Of a stretch of 64,000 nucleotides of DNA, positions 35,868-44,318 are shown piece by piece. Each line of letters starts with the position of its first letter. Position 1 is the stretch's first letter. Below the pieces are notes generated by a model that was not told where the DNA came from, made no database searches, and saw only the letters and a list, made by a program, of their open reading frames with translations. The DNA comes from Desulfobulbus propionicus (lineage in GTDB: Bacteria; Desulfobacterota; Desulfobulbia; Desulfobulbales; Desulfobulbaceae), in assembly GCA_002748755.1 (NCBI GenBank), contig PDTD01000013.1, positions 1 through 64,000 on the forward strand, written 5' to 3'. The position numbers and the translations under genes are program-made.

Positions 35868-37859
35868 ATGTCTACAAGCCGTCTTGTCTCTGTCTTGTAC
35901 ATCCTGTTTTTCTGCGCTCCATGGCTCCATGCTGCTGAAGGAGGCACTCATACAACCCTGTCCCCTTATTTTTTTGTTCAAAAAGGGGAAACCTCTCTGG
36001 ATCATTTTCCTCTTAAAGGTACCAAGGTGGAGGCGATTATCAGCGGGGTGATTGCCAATGTCACGGTTCAGCAGACCTATGTCAACAAGGGTCCGGGTCC
36101 CATCAATGCCAGGTATATTTTTCCAGGATCCACCAGGTCCGCCGTCCACGGTATGACCATGACCATCGGAGAGAGGCGGGTTCTAGCCCGTATCCAGGAA
36201 AAACAACAAGCCAAACAAACCTTTGCCAAGGCCAAGGCAGCGGGAAAAAGCAGTTCCCTGCTCAGTCAGCAGCGGCCCAATGTCTTCAGTATGGATGTGG
36301 CCAACATTCTCCCCGGAGACACGGTGGTCATTGAGCTGCAATACAGCGAGCTGCTGGTTCCCTCCGATGCAGTCTACAGCTTTGTCTATCCCGCCGTTGT
36401 TGGCCCCAGGTATTCAGATCAGCCCCAGGCAAGCCTTCCCCCCCAGGAGCGATGGATAGCTAACCCCTACCTGCACGAAGGGACTCCATCCCCCGCTGAT
36501 TTTTCCCTCTCTGTTCAACTTGCCGCCGGCATGCCCATCAGGGCGCTGCAGTGCCGGACCCATGCCACCCAAATCACCTATCTTGATAAGGAAAACGCTG
36601 AGATACAGCTTGATCCCCAGGCTGACTCTGGTCAAGACCGAGATTTCATCCTCACCTACCGCCTGCAGGGGCAACAAATTACCAGCGGTCTGTTGCTGCA
36701 AAAGAGAAAAGATGCTCAGTATTTCCTGCTCATGGCCCAGCCTCCCGAACGGGTCCTCCCGGAAGATATCCCTCCAAGGGAATATCTGTTCATCGTAGAT
36801 GTCTCAGGCTCCATGCAGGGGTTCCCCCTGGAGACGGCAAAAGCCCTGCTCAAGGATCTTGTTTCCGAACTCAGGCCCACAGACAGCTTCAATCTGCTTC
36901 TCTTTGCCGGCTCCTCTGAACTTCTGGCGCCAAACTCCCTGCAGGCCGACCAACGAAACCTGCGCAAGGCCATCCAGCTTCTCCAACAACAACAAGGCGG
37001 CGGGGGAACCAACCTCCTCCCGGCCCTCCAACGGGCCCTTGGTCTGCCACGAAAGGAAGGGGTTTCGCGCAGCGTGGTGGTGATCACAGACGGCTATATA
37101 GATGCGGAACGGGCCGTCTTTCATTCCATTCAAAAAAACCTGGGCACCAGCAACCTCTTTGCCTTTGGCATAGGTGCAGGGGTCAACCGTCATCTGATTG
37201 AAGAAATGGCCCAGTCTGGACAAGGGGAGGCCTTTGTGGTTACCGATCCCACCCTGGCCGGGAAAACGGCCGCCCGTTTTCGCGACTATATTGCCGCCCC
37301 CGTGCTCACGGATATTGCTATTACCATGCATGGTTTTGGGGCATGGGATGTGGAACCGCAGCAGTTTCCTGACCTTTTTGCCCAACGTCCGATCCTGGTT
37401 TTCGGCAAATGGCGGGGCATCCCTGAAGGAGTGATAGAACTCTCCGGGACCAGCGGCAAAGGTCCTTTCACCAAGCGCTATCAGGTCAGCGAGGCCACCC
37501 TGCTCCAGGACCGAGGCCTGGAGCTTCTCTGGGCCAGGACCCGGATCCGTCGTCTCTCGGATTTTGGCAGGCAGCAGGTCGATCCTGAGCACAAGGCAGC
37601 CATCACCGCTCTGGGTTTGAGCCACAACCTGCTCACCGCCTATACCAGTTTCGTCGCTGTGGATGAACCTGTCCGCAACCCCAAGAAGCAGGCCGACGAT
37701 GTGACCCAGCCCCTGCCCCTACCCAAGGGAGTGAGCAACTGCAGTATCGGCGCTGGCACCATGCACAAAGTGGCGGAACCAGAGGCGGCGCTGCTGTTGC
37801 CGATACTGGCAGTATTCCTGGGGGTTGGCCTTTATCAGAGGCGCAGGGCATGCAGATGA
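35868..37859 (+). CDS. VIT and von Willebrand A domain protein with exosortase-type C-terminus
   Basis: A 663-residue exported protein. The signal peptide is MSTSRLVSVLYILFFCAPWLHA. The VIT (inter-alpha-trypsin) domain covers about residues 30-160 (VEAIISGVIANVTVQQTYVNKG, YIFPGSTRSAVHGM). The vWA domain starts near residue 305 with the metal site FIVDVSGSMQG and includes FNLLLFAGSSELLAP. The C-terminus is PEAALLLPILAVFLGVGL followed by YQRRRACR. This is a short Pro-Glu signature, one membrane helix and a basic tail, the layout of PEP-CTERM-type sorting signals. The next gene is an exosortase (4-bp overlap), so this is probably its dedicated substrate. Analogous units in marine proteobacteria pair a VIT/vWA protein with a sortase. 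Confidence 0.88.
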   Translation: MSTSRLVSVLYILFFCAPWLHAAEGGTHTTLSPYFFVQKGETSLDHFPLKGTKVEAIISGVIANVTVQQTYVNKGPGPINARYIFPGSTRSAVHGMTMTIGERRVLARIQEKQQAKQTFAKAKAAGKSSSLLSQQRPNVFSMDVANILPGDTVVIELQYSELLVPSDAVYSFVYPAVVGPRYSDQPQASLPPQERWIANPYLHEGTPSPADFSLSVQLAAGMPIRALQCRTHATQITYLDKENAEIQLDPQADSGQDRDFILTYRLQGQQITSGLLLQKRKDAQYFLLMAQPPERVLPEDIPPREYLFIVDVSGSMQGFPLETAKALLKDLVSELRPTDSFNLLLFAGSSELLAPNSLQADQRNLRKAIQLLQQQQGGGGTNLLPALQRALGLPRKEGVSRSVVVITDGYIDAERAVFHSIQKNLGTSNLFAFGIGAGVNRHLIEEMAQSGQGEAFVVTDPTLAGKTAARFRDYIAAPVLTDIAITMHGFGAWDVEPQQFPDLFAQRPILVFGKWRGIPEGVIELSGTSGKGPFTKRYQVSEATLLQDRGLELLWARTRIRRLSDFGRQQVDPEHKAAITALGLSHNLLTAYTSFVAVDEPVRNPKKQADDVTQPLPLPKGVSNCSIGAGTMHKVAEPEAALLLPILAVFLGVGLYQRRRACR

Positions 37860-38578
37860 TTGTGCAAACAGGGCGGACAGGACATCCCCCACGCCTTGCT
37901 GCAGGATGTCTTGTCCTTTTTCTCGCCTTCAGCCTAAAACTGTGGGCCAGGACGGCTACCGCAGCAGACCTGCAATGGATCCTTGGACCTCTTGCCCGGC
38001 TCACGAGTCTGTGGACAGGGATACGGTTCACCTTTGATCCGCTGCTAGGGTATATCAGCTCTGAAGCCCAGGTACTCATCGCGCCAGCCTGCAGCGGTCT
38101 CAACTTCATGCTCATCGTCCTGTGTATGACCGCTTTCCAGGGCATACTGAGGTTATCCCGCCCCCAAACATTGTGGTACTGGACAGCGGCCACCCCCCTG
38201 ATGGCCTATGGCTGCACCCTGCTGGTCAATACGATACGTATTCTGCTTGCCCTCCAGCTCTTTGCCCATGGCATCGCCGGCGGTTGGTTCACCCTGGAAA
38301 GGGTACACCGGCTCAGCGGCATCCTGATCTATTATCTGGCGCTCATGGTTCTCTATGCGGGCACAAACCGGCTCCTTGGGAAGATGGAGAGCGCAAAGCA
38401 GACCAGGCCGATCCCTTTTCTCGCCCATTCTCCCTTTTTCTGGTATGCTGGAAGTACCCTGGTCATCCCACTGCTGCACCGGCCTACCTATGACTTAACT
38501 TTCTGGGAACACAGCCTGTCCATCCTCTGTGGGTGCGCACTGCTCACCCTTTTGTCCAGGATGCTCCGCAGACAGTGA
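37856..38578 (+). CDS. Exosortase (dedicated, single-target type)
   Basis: A 240-residue inner-membrane transpeptidase-like enzyme with about seven hydrophobic segments. The exosortase/archaeosortase triad is visible: Cys near residue 79 (APACSGLNFML), Arg near 128 (LLVNTIRILLAL), His near 151 (VHRLSGILIYY). The start at 37856 gives an ATGA overlap with the VIT/vWA gene; ATG 37850 is the alternative. No other PEP-CTERM-like tail and no exopolysaccharide genes are nearby. It therefore looks like a one-substrate system, possibly of the XrtK/XrtN kind; I cannot place the subfamily firmly. Confidence 0.85.
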   Translation: MIVQTGRTGHPPRLAAGCLVLFLAFSLKLWARTATAADLQWILGPLARLTSLWTGIRFTFDPLLGYISSEAQVLIAPACSGLNFMLIVLCMTAFQGILRLSRPQTLWYWTAATPLMAYGCTLLVNTIRILLALQLFAHGIAGGWFTLERVHRLSGILIYYLALMVLYAGTNRLLGKMESAKQTRPIPFLAHSPFFWYAGSTLVIPLLHRPTYDLTFWEHSLSILCGCALLTLLSRMLRRQ

Positions 38579-38620
38579 TACAACTTAACGGGTTCCCTGA
38601 ACAGACAGAGGACACTGTCC

Positions 38621-39301
38621 ATGCACAAACCCTTGGTTCTCATCGTTGAAGATGAACCCGCCATTGCCGATGCCATCCAGTATGCCCTGGAAACCGACGG
38701 ATACAGGACAGAGCGGGTTACGGCGGCCTACCCTGCCCTGGACAGTGTCCATGCACATGCACCGGATCTGATCATCCTGGACATTGGGCTCCCTGATCTC
38801 AACGGCATCGAAGTATGCCGGCAGATACGAACATTCAGCACGGTCCCCATCATCTTTCTCACCGCACGCGCTGATGAGGTTGACAGGGTGGTCGGCCTGG
38901 AAATTGGCGGCGATGACTATGTGGTCAAACCCTTCAGTCCCAGGGAACTGGCCGCCCGGGTCCGTGCAGTCCTCAGGCGCTCCCGACCCGCTGCACCGAA
39001 ATCCAGTCGGCAGCCATTTACCTGTATTCCCGAAAAACGTCAGATCCACTATTTCGACACTCCTTTGCAGCTTTCCCGCTACGAATACAATATCCTGGCT
39101 TTGTTCATAGCCGCTCCGGGGCGGGTTTTCTCCCGGGACCAGCTAATGAACGAGGCCTGGGACGAACCCGATGCAAGCATGGATCGTACCGTTGACGCCC
39201 ATATCAAAAACCTGAGGGCCAAGCTCAGGCAAATCAGGCCAGATGAGGAGGTTATCATGACCCACAGAGGCGTGGGATATTCCCTCAAAGAACAGATATG
39301 A
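38621..39301 (+). CDS. creB: OmpR-type response regulator, CreB-like
   Basis: A 226-residue regulator. The receiver domain (VLIVEDEPAIADAIQYAL, phosphoacceptor in LIILDIGLPDLNG, switch Thr in IIFLTARADEVDRVVGLEIG, Lys in YVVKPFSPREL) precedes a winged-helix DNA-binding domain. That domain ends with AHIKNLRAKLRQIRPDEEVIMTHRGVGYSL. The LTAR-x-EVDR-x-x-GLEIG stretch and the CreC neighbour point to CreB. The gene overlaps creC by 4 bp and follows the exosortase gene by 42 bp, so it probably controls or is induced with the VIT/vWA-exosortase pair. DNA targets are unknown. Confidence 0.9.
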   Translation: MHKPLVLIVEDEPAIADAIQYALETDGYRTERVTAAYPALDSVHAHAPDLIILDIGLPDLNGIEVCRQIRTFSTVPIIFLTARADEVDRVVGLEIGGDDYVVKPFSPRELAARVRAVLRRSRPAAPKSSRQPFTCIPEKRQIHYFDTPLQLSRYEYNILALFIAAPGRVFSRDQLMNEAWDEPDASMDRTVDAHIKNLRAKLRQIRPDEEVIMTHRGVGYSLKEQI

Positions 39302-40746
39302 AACTGGGGTCCCGAATCTTCGCCTGCAGCCTGCTGCTGTTAAGCCTCTGTCTCTACTATCCCATCAATGCATATCTTGGGACGCTTCGCACCCGCTACC
39401 TGGAAGGGGTGGAAGACCCCCTGGTGGACCAGGCCAACATTCTGGCTGAGCTTGCTGGCAGGGAGATGGCAAGTGGTCGCTTTACCCGTCGGCAATGGCA
39501 CAACTGGTTTGATAAAATTGCTCGCAGGAACCCGGATGCCAGGATTTACTCGCTGTTGAAACAAGGGGTTGATCAGCGCATTTATATTACAGACGCCGGG
39601 GGAAAGCTCCTGTTCGACTCCAGCCGCAAAGATCCACCGGGCAGCGACTACAGTGACTGGCGCAATATCCACCTCACCCTGCAGGGGAAATATGGCACCC
39701 GGACCACCAAGACAGATCCGAGCAACGCGAAGTCCTCTGTCCTGCATGTCTCAGCCCCCATTTACCAGAACCGGGAGATCACCGGGGTCCTGACCGTCGC
39801 CAAACCCACCGGGAATATCTGGTACTTCCTCAGACAAGCCAAGCTGCGCATTCTGGCAACGGCTCTGGCATCCTTGGCTGTTGCGGCAGCGTTTAGTTAT
39901 GCGCTGGCCCTCTGGCTCACCCGCCCCATGAGCAGGCTGACCAGATATGCCCTGGACATTGCCAGGGGCCGACAACCTCCCCGGCCAAAACTGGACAGCA
40001 GTGAGATAGGCGTCATGGGCCAGGCCTTTTTCCAGATGCAGGATGCCCTGGAGGGCACACACTACGTGGAACAGTATATCCAAAACCTGACCCATGAGCT
40101 GAAGAGCCCCCTCTCGGCAATTCGGGGTGCAGCCGAGCTGCTCACCGAACCCATGCCCCAAGAGCAGCAGCAGCGTTTTTTGGCCAACATCAGGAGCGAA
40201 GCCCTGCGCCTGCAGCAGGTGATCGACCGGATGCTGGAACTCTCTTCCCTGGAAAACAGAAAAGAACCCCTGCGCAAGGAGACCATTGCCGTGCAGTCCC
40301 TCTTGGCCAATATGGCGGAGTCGGCCCAATGCATGCTGCAGCAGAAGGGGCTGCAGCTCAGCCTGCCTTCCCAGGTAAAAGGGACGGTACAAGGCGATTG
40401 TTTTCTGCTCAACCGGGCGTTAAGCAATCTTCTGACCAACGCTATTGAATTCAGCCCAGAGGGGGGCACCATTGCCATCAAAACAGATATCCTGCCCGGC
40501 CTGCTGGCCTTTGTCATCCTGGACCAGGGGCCGGGCATCCCCGACTTTGCCGGGGAGCGGATTTTTGAAAAATTTTACTCCCTGGAACGCCCTGCAACGG
40601 GCAAAAAAAGCACAGGTCTGGGACTGAGCTTTGTGCGGCAGGTAGCCCTGCTCCACGGCGGCGAGGTGCATCTTGAGAACAGGCACGGCCAGGGTACGTG
40701 CGCCCGCTTGAGCCTCCCCCTTGACGGTATTTCATGCAAACCATAA
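39298..40746 (+). CDS. creC: Sensor histidine kinase, CreC-like
   Basis: A 482-residue inner-membrane kinase. An N-terminal helix is followed by a periplasmic domain with YITDAGGKLLFDSSRKDPPGSDYSDW...LTLQGKYGTRTTKTDP. This matches the E. coli CreC sensor pattern (DSxNKxVGxDYSxW...RGQYGARST). A second helix near residue 185 and a HAMP region lead to the H box LTHELKSPLSAIRGAAELL (His near 266). N box LSNLLTNAIEFSPEGG, G1 LDQGPGIPD and G2 STGLGLSFVRQV follow. The ligand is not known. The translational overlap with creB is ATGA. Confidence 0.92.
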   Translation: MKLGSRIFACSLLLLSLCLYYPINAYLGTLRTRYLEGVEDPLVDQANILAELAGREMASGRFTRRQWHNWFDKIARRNPDARIYSLLKQGVDQRIYITDAGGKLLFDSSRKDPPGSDYSDWRNIHLTLQGKYGTRTTKTDPSNAKSSVLHVSAPIYQNREITGVLTVAKPTGNIWYFLRQAKLRILATALASLAVAAAFSYALALWLTRPMSRLTRYALDIARGRQPPRPKLDSSEIGVMGQAFFQMQDALEGTHYVEQYIQNLTHELKSPLSAIRGAAELLTEPMPQEQQQRFLANIRSEALRLQQVIDRMLELSSLENRKEPLRKETIAVQSLLANMAESAQCMLQQKGLQLSLPSQVKGTVQGDCFLLNRALSNLLTNAIEFSPEGGTIAIKTDILPGLLAFVILDQGPGIPDFAGERIFEKFYSLERPATGKKSTGLGLSFVRQVALLHGGEVHLENRHGQGTCARLSLPLDGISCKP

Positions 40747-40860
40747 GGATGCCCAGGGAGGCCTTCCTCTTGCCAGTGCCGTACACCTTGCCAGGCCGGC
40801 ACCCCTCGCCCACGGCCACCCACGCAAAGGCGCAGTCTATCCCCTTCTGGCCCCATCCTT

Positions 40861-41433
40861 TTACAGATCCTCCAGGCACTGGCCCTGCCGGACAATGTCC
40901 CGTATCTGGCTGAGGTTTTTCTCGCTGCGGTGGATACTGTCTGCCAGGTACTGGGACACAGGGTCATCTGCACCCAGTACACGCCCGACCTCCAGCAACA
41001 GTTGCCTGCCTTGGGAACAATACTCTTCCACCTGGTGCAGCGCCTGTCGCCTTTTCCGCTGTTTTTTCTGCTCCAGATCCAGGACAGGCTGCAGCCTTTG
41101 AATGGATATTTCCACCAGCATATCTCTGGGCATCCGGTGCTGCCGCGCCACCCGTTCCAGTGATACCAGAGAGTTCCTGCTCAGGACATAGGTTTTCTGT
41201 TGCCTGACGGCTGCCGGGGAGCACGATCGCTCTGCCTGACTGGCGATCTGATCCAGAACTTTCTGATCTTCAATAAGCTGGTCAAACAAGGTTTTCTGCT
41301 TAATACCGAGCTGAGCAGCCGTGAGACTCAACAGCCTGATAACCTCTTCAGAAAGACGAAAGGTCGCCCGTACGGATTGTTTCCCCTTGAGCTGATCCGC
41401 CGTCAACCGGAGGGCGTCTGATTCTTTTCCCAT
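40861..41433 (-). CDS. Unknown protein with ribbon-helix-helix-like segments
   Basis: No family recognised. The 190-residue product contains two similar segments: VRATFRLSEEVIRLLSLTAAQLGIKQKTLFDQLIED and TYVLSRNSLVSLERVARQHRMPRDMLVEISIQRL. Each looks like a beta strand followed by two helices, the ribbon-helix-helix (MetJ/Arc) arrangement, so a DNA-binding role is plausible. A charged helical tail follows (LEQKKQRKRRQALHQVEEYC). It is transcribed towards creC. The upstream gap to the Hsp20 gene is AT-rich and contains a small inverted repeat (ATTACTT ... AAGTAAT, 41481-41513) that could be an operator. Confidence 0.55.
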   Translation of the reverse strand: MGKESDALRLTADQLKGKQSVRATFRLSEEVIRLLSLTAAQLGIKQKTLFDQLIEDQKVLDQIASQAERSCSPAAVRQQKTYVLSRNSLVSLERVARQHRMPRDMLVEISIQRLQPVLDLEQKKQRKRRQALHQVEEYCSQGRQLLLEVGRVLGADDPVSQYLADSIHRSEKNLSQIRDIVRQGQCLEDL

Positions 41434-41629
41434 GGGAGCACCTTAATTTTTTTATTTTTCCAAGAAGATACCCGACCCATATTACTTATTAGCCATAATA
41501 CACAAAAAGTAATATACGTTAAAAAGAAAAATTTATCAATAAGGATTTGACAGGCTAAAGGTAATGTTTACTTTTTGAGACAAGAAAGAAAAAGAATAAA
41601 AAACCCAAAAAGAAACTGGAGAGACCATT

Positions 41630-42076
41630 ATGTGGAACAGAATGCATGCGTATACCAATTTTTTTGAGCCCGTCGATTTTTTCAGATCACAACTTGACCA
41701 GATGTTGGGCGCAGCCCACCGGCTGCATGGCTGCAGCTTAGGTTCCCAGACCGCAGACCGATATCCGAGGACCAATATCTTTGACAGTGGTGAGGCCTTA
41801 CAAATAGCAGCGGAACTCCCTGGCCTGCGTAAAGAGGATCTCAGCATCACAATCCAGGATAACCACCTTGAAATACAAGGTCATACCGCAGCCGACAGGC
41901 CAGAAGGATACACCCTGCACCACGCAGAACGCGGTCAAAAAAACTTCTGCCGCAGCTTCACCCTCCCCTGTGAGGTGGATGCAGAAACCAGCACGGCCAG
42001 CCTGGAAGACGGCCTGCTCAAGCTGGTGCTTCCCAAAGCCGAAGCGTCCAGGGCCAGGCAGATAACGATCAATTAG
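41630..42076 (+). CDS. Small heat shock protein, Hsp20 family (first of pair)
   Basis: A 148-residue ATP-independent holdase. The N-terminus MWNRMHAYTNFFEPVDFFRSQLDQML is aromatic. The alpha-crystallin domain follows: TNIFDSGEALQIAAELPGLRKEDLSITIQDNHLEIQGHT, then CRSFTLPCEVDAETSTASLEDGLLKLVLPKAE with the conserved ...GLL.L..PK. The ribosome site GGAGAG precedes ATG 41630. A TTGACA at 41547 with a weak TACTTT 16 bp downstream is a possible promoter. The stop codon TAG merges with the outer end of a dispersed repeat. A second Hsp20 follows after 95 bp. Confidence 0.92.
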   Translation: MWNRMHAYTNFFEPVDFFRSQLDQMLGAAHRLHGCSLGSQTADRYPRTNIFDSGEALQIAAELPGLRKEDLSITIQDNHLEIQGHTAADRPEGYTLHHAERGQKNFCRSFTLPCEVDAETSTASLEDGLLKLVLPKAEASRARQITIN

Positions 42077-42115
42077 CCCGGATTTCCCATGCACAAGCTG
42101 ATGAACAAATCCGAC
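42076..42115. repeat. Dispersed element reduced to its two ends (copy 9)
   Basis: GCCCGGATTTCCCATGCAC joins directly to AAGCTGATGAACAAATCCGAC, about 40 bp in all. Both outer ends are recognisable with almost nothing between them. The first base is the G of the hsp20 TAG stop. TTA lies on both sides, compatible with a TA target. Confidence 0.6.
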
Positions 42116-42171
42116 TTAGCCCAAAGACCCGACAGATGCAGGAAAGAGCAAAACAAGAAGGAGACGAAAAG

Positions 42172-42561
42172 ATGGGTACAACAAAAGATTTGACCACAAC
42201 CCCTGAACACAAAACTGTGCCCCAGCGAGGCCGGTTACCAGTGACGACTCCCGCTGTTGACATCTATGAAAACCAGGATACAATCTTGGTGTACGCCGAG
42301 ATGCCAGGGGTCCAGAAAGAAGACATCATGGTCCACATCGACCACGGCAGGCTGTTTGTTGCAGGAGAACGCAGGGCTGCGCCTGGCGATACCGCGACCT
42401 GGGAGGAGTTCGGCGCCACAGAGTTCCGCCGGGCCTTTTCCATTCCCCAAACCATTGATGTGGACAAGGTAGAGGCCCATTTCAAGGACGGCATCCTGGA
42501 GCTGCACCTGGCAAAGTCTGCTGCAGCCAAGCGCAGGCAGATAGCGATCCAGAACGGCTGA
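42172..42561 (+). CDS. Small heat shock protein, Hsp20 family (second of pair)
   Basis: A 129-residue holdase. The alpha-crystallin domain runs from VDIYENQDTILVYAEMPGVQKEDIMVHIDHGRLFVAGERR to FRRAFSIPQTIDVDKVEAHFKDGILELHLAKSAAAKRRQIAIQNG. The start at 42172 follows AAGGAGA with normal spacing; an in-frame ATG at 42136 has none. Two divergent Hsp20 genes in tandem are common in Desulfobacterota and often form mixed oligomers, which is inference here. Confidence 0.92.
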   Translation: MGTTKDLTTTPEHKTVPQRGRLPVTTPAVDIYENQDTILVYAEMPGVQKEDIMVHIDHGRLFVAGERRAAPGDTATWEEFGATEFRRAFSIPQTIDVDKVEAHFKDGILELHLAKSAAAKRRQIAIQNG

Positions 42562-42801
42562 GCAGGCCTGGGCAGCCAGCCAGGGTCAGAGACCGTTGGC
42601 CTGCTTCCCTCTTTTCCTTGGGATGCGTTCCAGCGCAGGGACATCACCGCCGGTTATGTCCCTGTTTTATGTCTCTACCCGGCCCGCTCATCCGGGTGCC
42701 AGCAACAGGGGGACAGGCCCTCTAAAGAGGTACAAAGTATGGCATCACCACGCCAGTATCTCCGCTGATCGTTCTCTGACAGAACCTCTACAAGGCAAAC
42801 A

Positions 42802-44208
42802 ATGACCGCAAGAACACAGGCTCTACAAACACTAAGCGAGTGGCAGGGCAGCCGCAAACCGATTGCTCTTTTTCTCGACCGGCAGGCAGCAAAACTGACC
42901 CCCCGCGACAGGGCATTGGTACAGAGTCTCGTCTATGGGGTCTTGCGCCACCAGCAGTCACTGGATGAGGTGATTACCCGGTTCTCAAAGCATCCCCTGG
43001 CCAAGATGAAGCCCCTGACCCTGACTGCCTTGCGACTGGGGAGCTATCAGCTCCTCTATATGGATCGCGTTCCCCCCTCTGCGGCCATCAATGAGACCAT
43101 AGCCAGCCTAAAAGCCGTCAGACAGCCCAAATGGCTGACAGGATTTGTCAACGGCCTCCTGCGAACCATTGCCCGCAACCTGGAGACGGTGCAGGAACAG
43201 CTCATCCGGCAACCGGCGGCCAATCATCCCCAGTGGCTGACTGAACGATGGGGCAAACACTTTGGCCATGATCGTATGCTGGCCATCTGCGCCCGAAACA
43301 ATACCATCCCACCGGTCAGCCTCCGGGTCAACACCAGCCTCTGCACCCGGGAACAACTTCTCGAACGTTTCCACAACGCAGGCCTCCGGGCTCAGCCCTC
43401 GTCCCTCTCTCCTCCAGGCATTCTCCTGGAGGAGGTCGGCCAGATCAGTGCGCTGCCCGGATACCAGGAAGGACTTTTCCAGGTGCAGGACATTGCCGCC
43501 CAACTGGCGGGCCTCCTGATGGATCCAGGGAGGCGAAACAACAGATTCCTGGATGCCTGCGCCGGCCTGGGGGGGAAAACCAGCCATATCGCCCAGCATC
43601 TCCACAGAGACTCCAGTCTCACTGCCATCGAGCCGGACGCACGTAGATTTTCCCTGCTCAAGGCCAACCTAGCCAGGCTCTCCCTGACAGAAAGGGTTGA
43701 AAAAAAACAGAGCAGCCTGGAAGAACTGGTCACGGAAAGGCCGCCTCCCTTTGACGCTATCCTGCTGGACGCTCCCTGTTCCGGGACAGGCGTCATTGGT
43801 CGGCAGCCGGATATCCGCTGGAACCGTTCCCCCCAGGATCTGCTCTGGTATCAGCGGCATCAAAAACAGCTTCTGGAATACTGCTGGCATCTCTTGCAGC
43901 CAGGGGGCCGCATCCTCTATGCCACATGTTCCCTGGAACCCGAAGAAAACCAGGAGGTGACGGCCGACTTCCTCGCCAGGCACCCTGACTGTACCTGCCT
44001 GGATGCCCGCCAGATGCTGCCAGCAGAGGCGGCACACCTGGTGAGCCCGGAGGGTTTTTTCCATCCCCTGCCGGACGCCCAATGCGATGGGTTCTTTGCA
44101 GCCCTGCTGGTCCAGTCAGGGGAGCCGTTGTCTCCTTTGACAATTTTTGACAGCACCAAGAGGGCACGAGCATGCACTGGCAACAGCTTTGCATCTGACA
44201 CCGCCTGA
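42802..44208 (+). CDS. rsmB: 16S rRNA m5C967 methyltransferase RsmB, with repeat-derived tail
   Basis: Methylates C967 of 16S rRNA. An N-terminal NusB-like RNA-binding domain (TPRDRALVQSLVYGVLRHQQSLD, PPSAAINETIASLKAV) precedes a Rossmann methyltransferase. The methyltransferase has SAM motif LDACAGLGGKTSHIAQ, the first Cys in DAPCSGTGVIGRQPDIRW and the catalytic second Cys in YATCSLEPEEN. Family proteins normally end shortly after DGFF, as here at CDGFFAALLVQSG. The final 28 residues (from EPLSPLTIFD) and the TGA stop come from an inserted dispersed element, so the native stop has been lost. Activity is probably unaffected. Confidence 0.94.
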   Translation: MTARTQALQTLSEWQGSRKPIALFLDRQAAKLTPRDRALVQSLVYGVLRHQQSLDEVITRFSKHPLAKMKPLTLTALRLGSYQLLYMDRVPPSAAINETIASLKAVRQPKWLTGFVNGLLRTIARNLETVQEQLIRQPAANHPQWLTERWGKHFGHDRMLAICARNNTIPPVSLRVNTSLCTREQLLERFHNAGLRAQPSSLSPPGILLEEVGQISALPGYQEGLFQVQDIAAQLAGLLMDPGRRNNRFLDACAGLGGKTSHIAQHLHRDSSLTAIEPDARRFSLLKANLARLSLTERVEKKQSSLEELVTERPPPFDAILLDAPCSGTGVIGRQPDIRWNRSPQDLLWYQRHQKQLLEYCWHLLQPGGRILYATCSLEPEENQEVTADFLARHPDCTCLDARQMLPAEAAHLVSPEGFFHPLPDAQCDGFFAALLVQSGEPLSPLTIFDSTKRARACTGNSFASDTA

Positions 44209-44228
44209 ACTGATGAACAATCCAGGGC
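44140..44228 (+). repeat. Dispersed element, right-hand part fused to rsmB (copy 10)
   Basis: Starts near ATTTTTGACAGCACC, also seen in the copy at 51087-51215. It continues to GAGCATGCACTGGCAACAGC and ends ACCGCCTGAACTGATGAACAATCCAGGGC. It supplies the last codons and the stop of rsmB. Confidence 0.75.
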
Positions 44229-44231
44229 ACC

Positions 44232-44260
44232 TTGTACTTTTGAACAACATTGCGTATAAT
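44232..44260 (+). promoter_or_regulatory. Sigma70-type promoter of the 44.3-47.1 kb operon
   Basis: TTGTAC (44232-44237), spacer of exactly 17 bp, TATAAT (44255-44260). A perfect -10 box lies 58 bp before the first start codon of the operon and four bases after the inserted element. Confidence 0.75.
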
Positions 44261-44318
44261 CGAAAACTGTACCCTCACCTTCCACCCTTCTTTTTTATTT
44301 CTGAGGAGAACCTCAACA

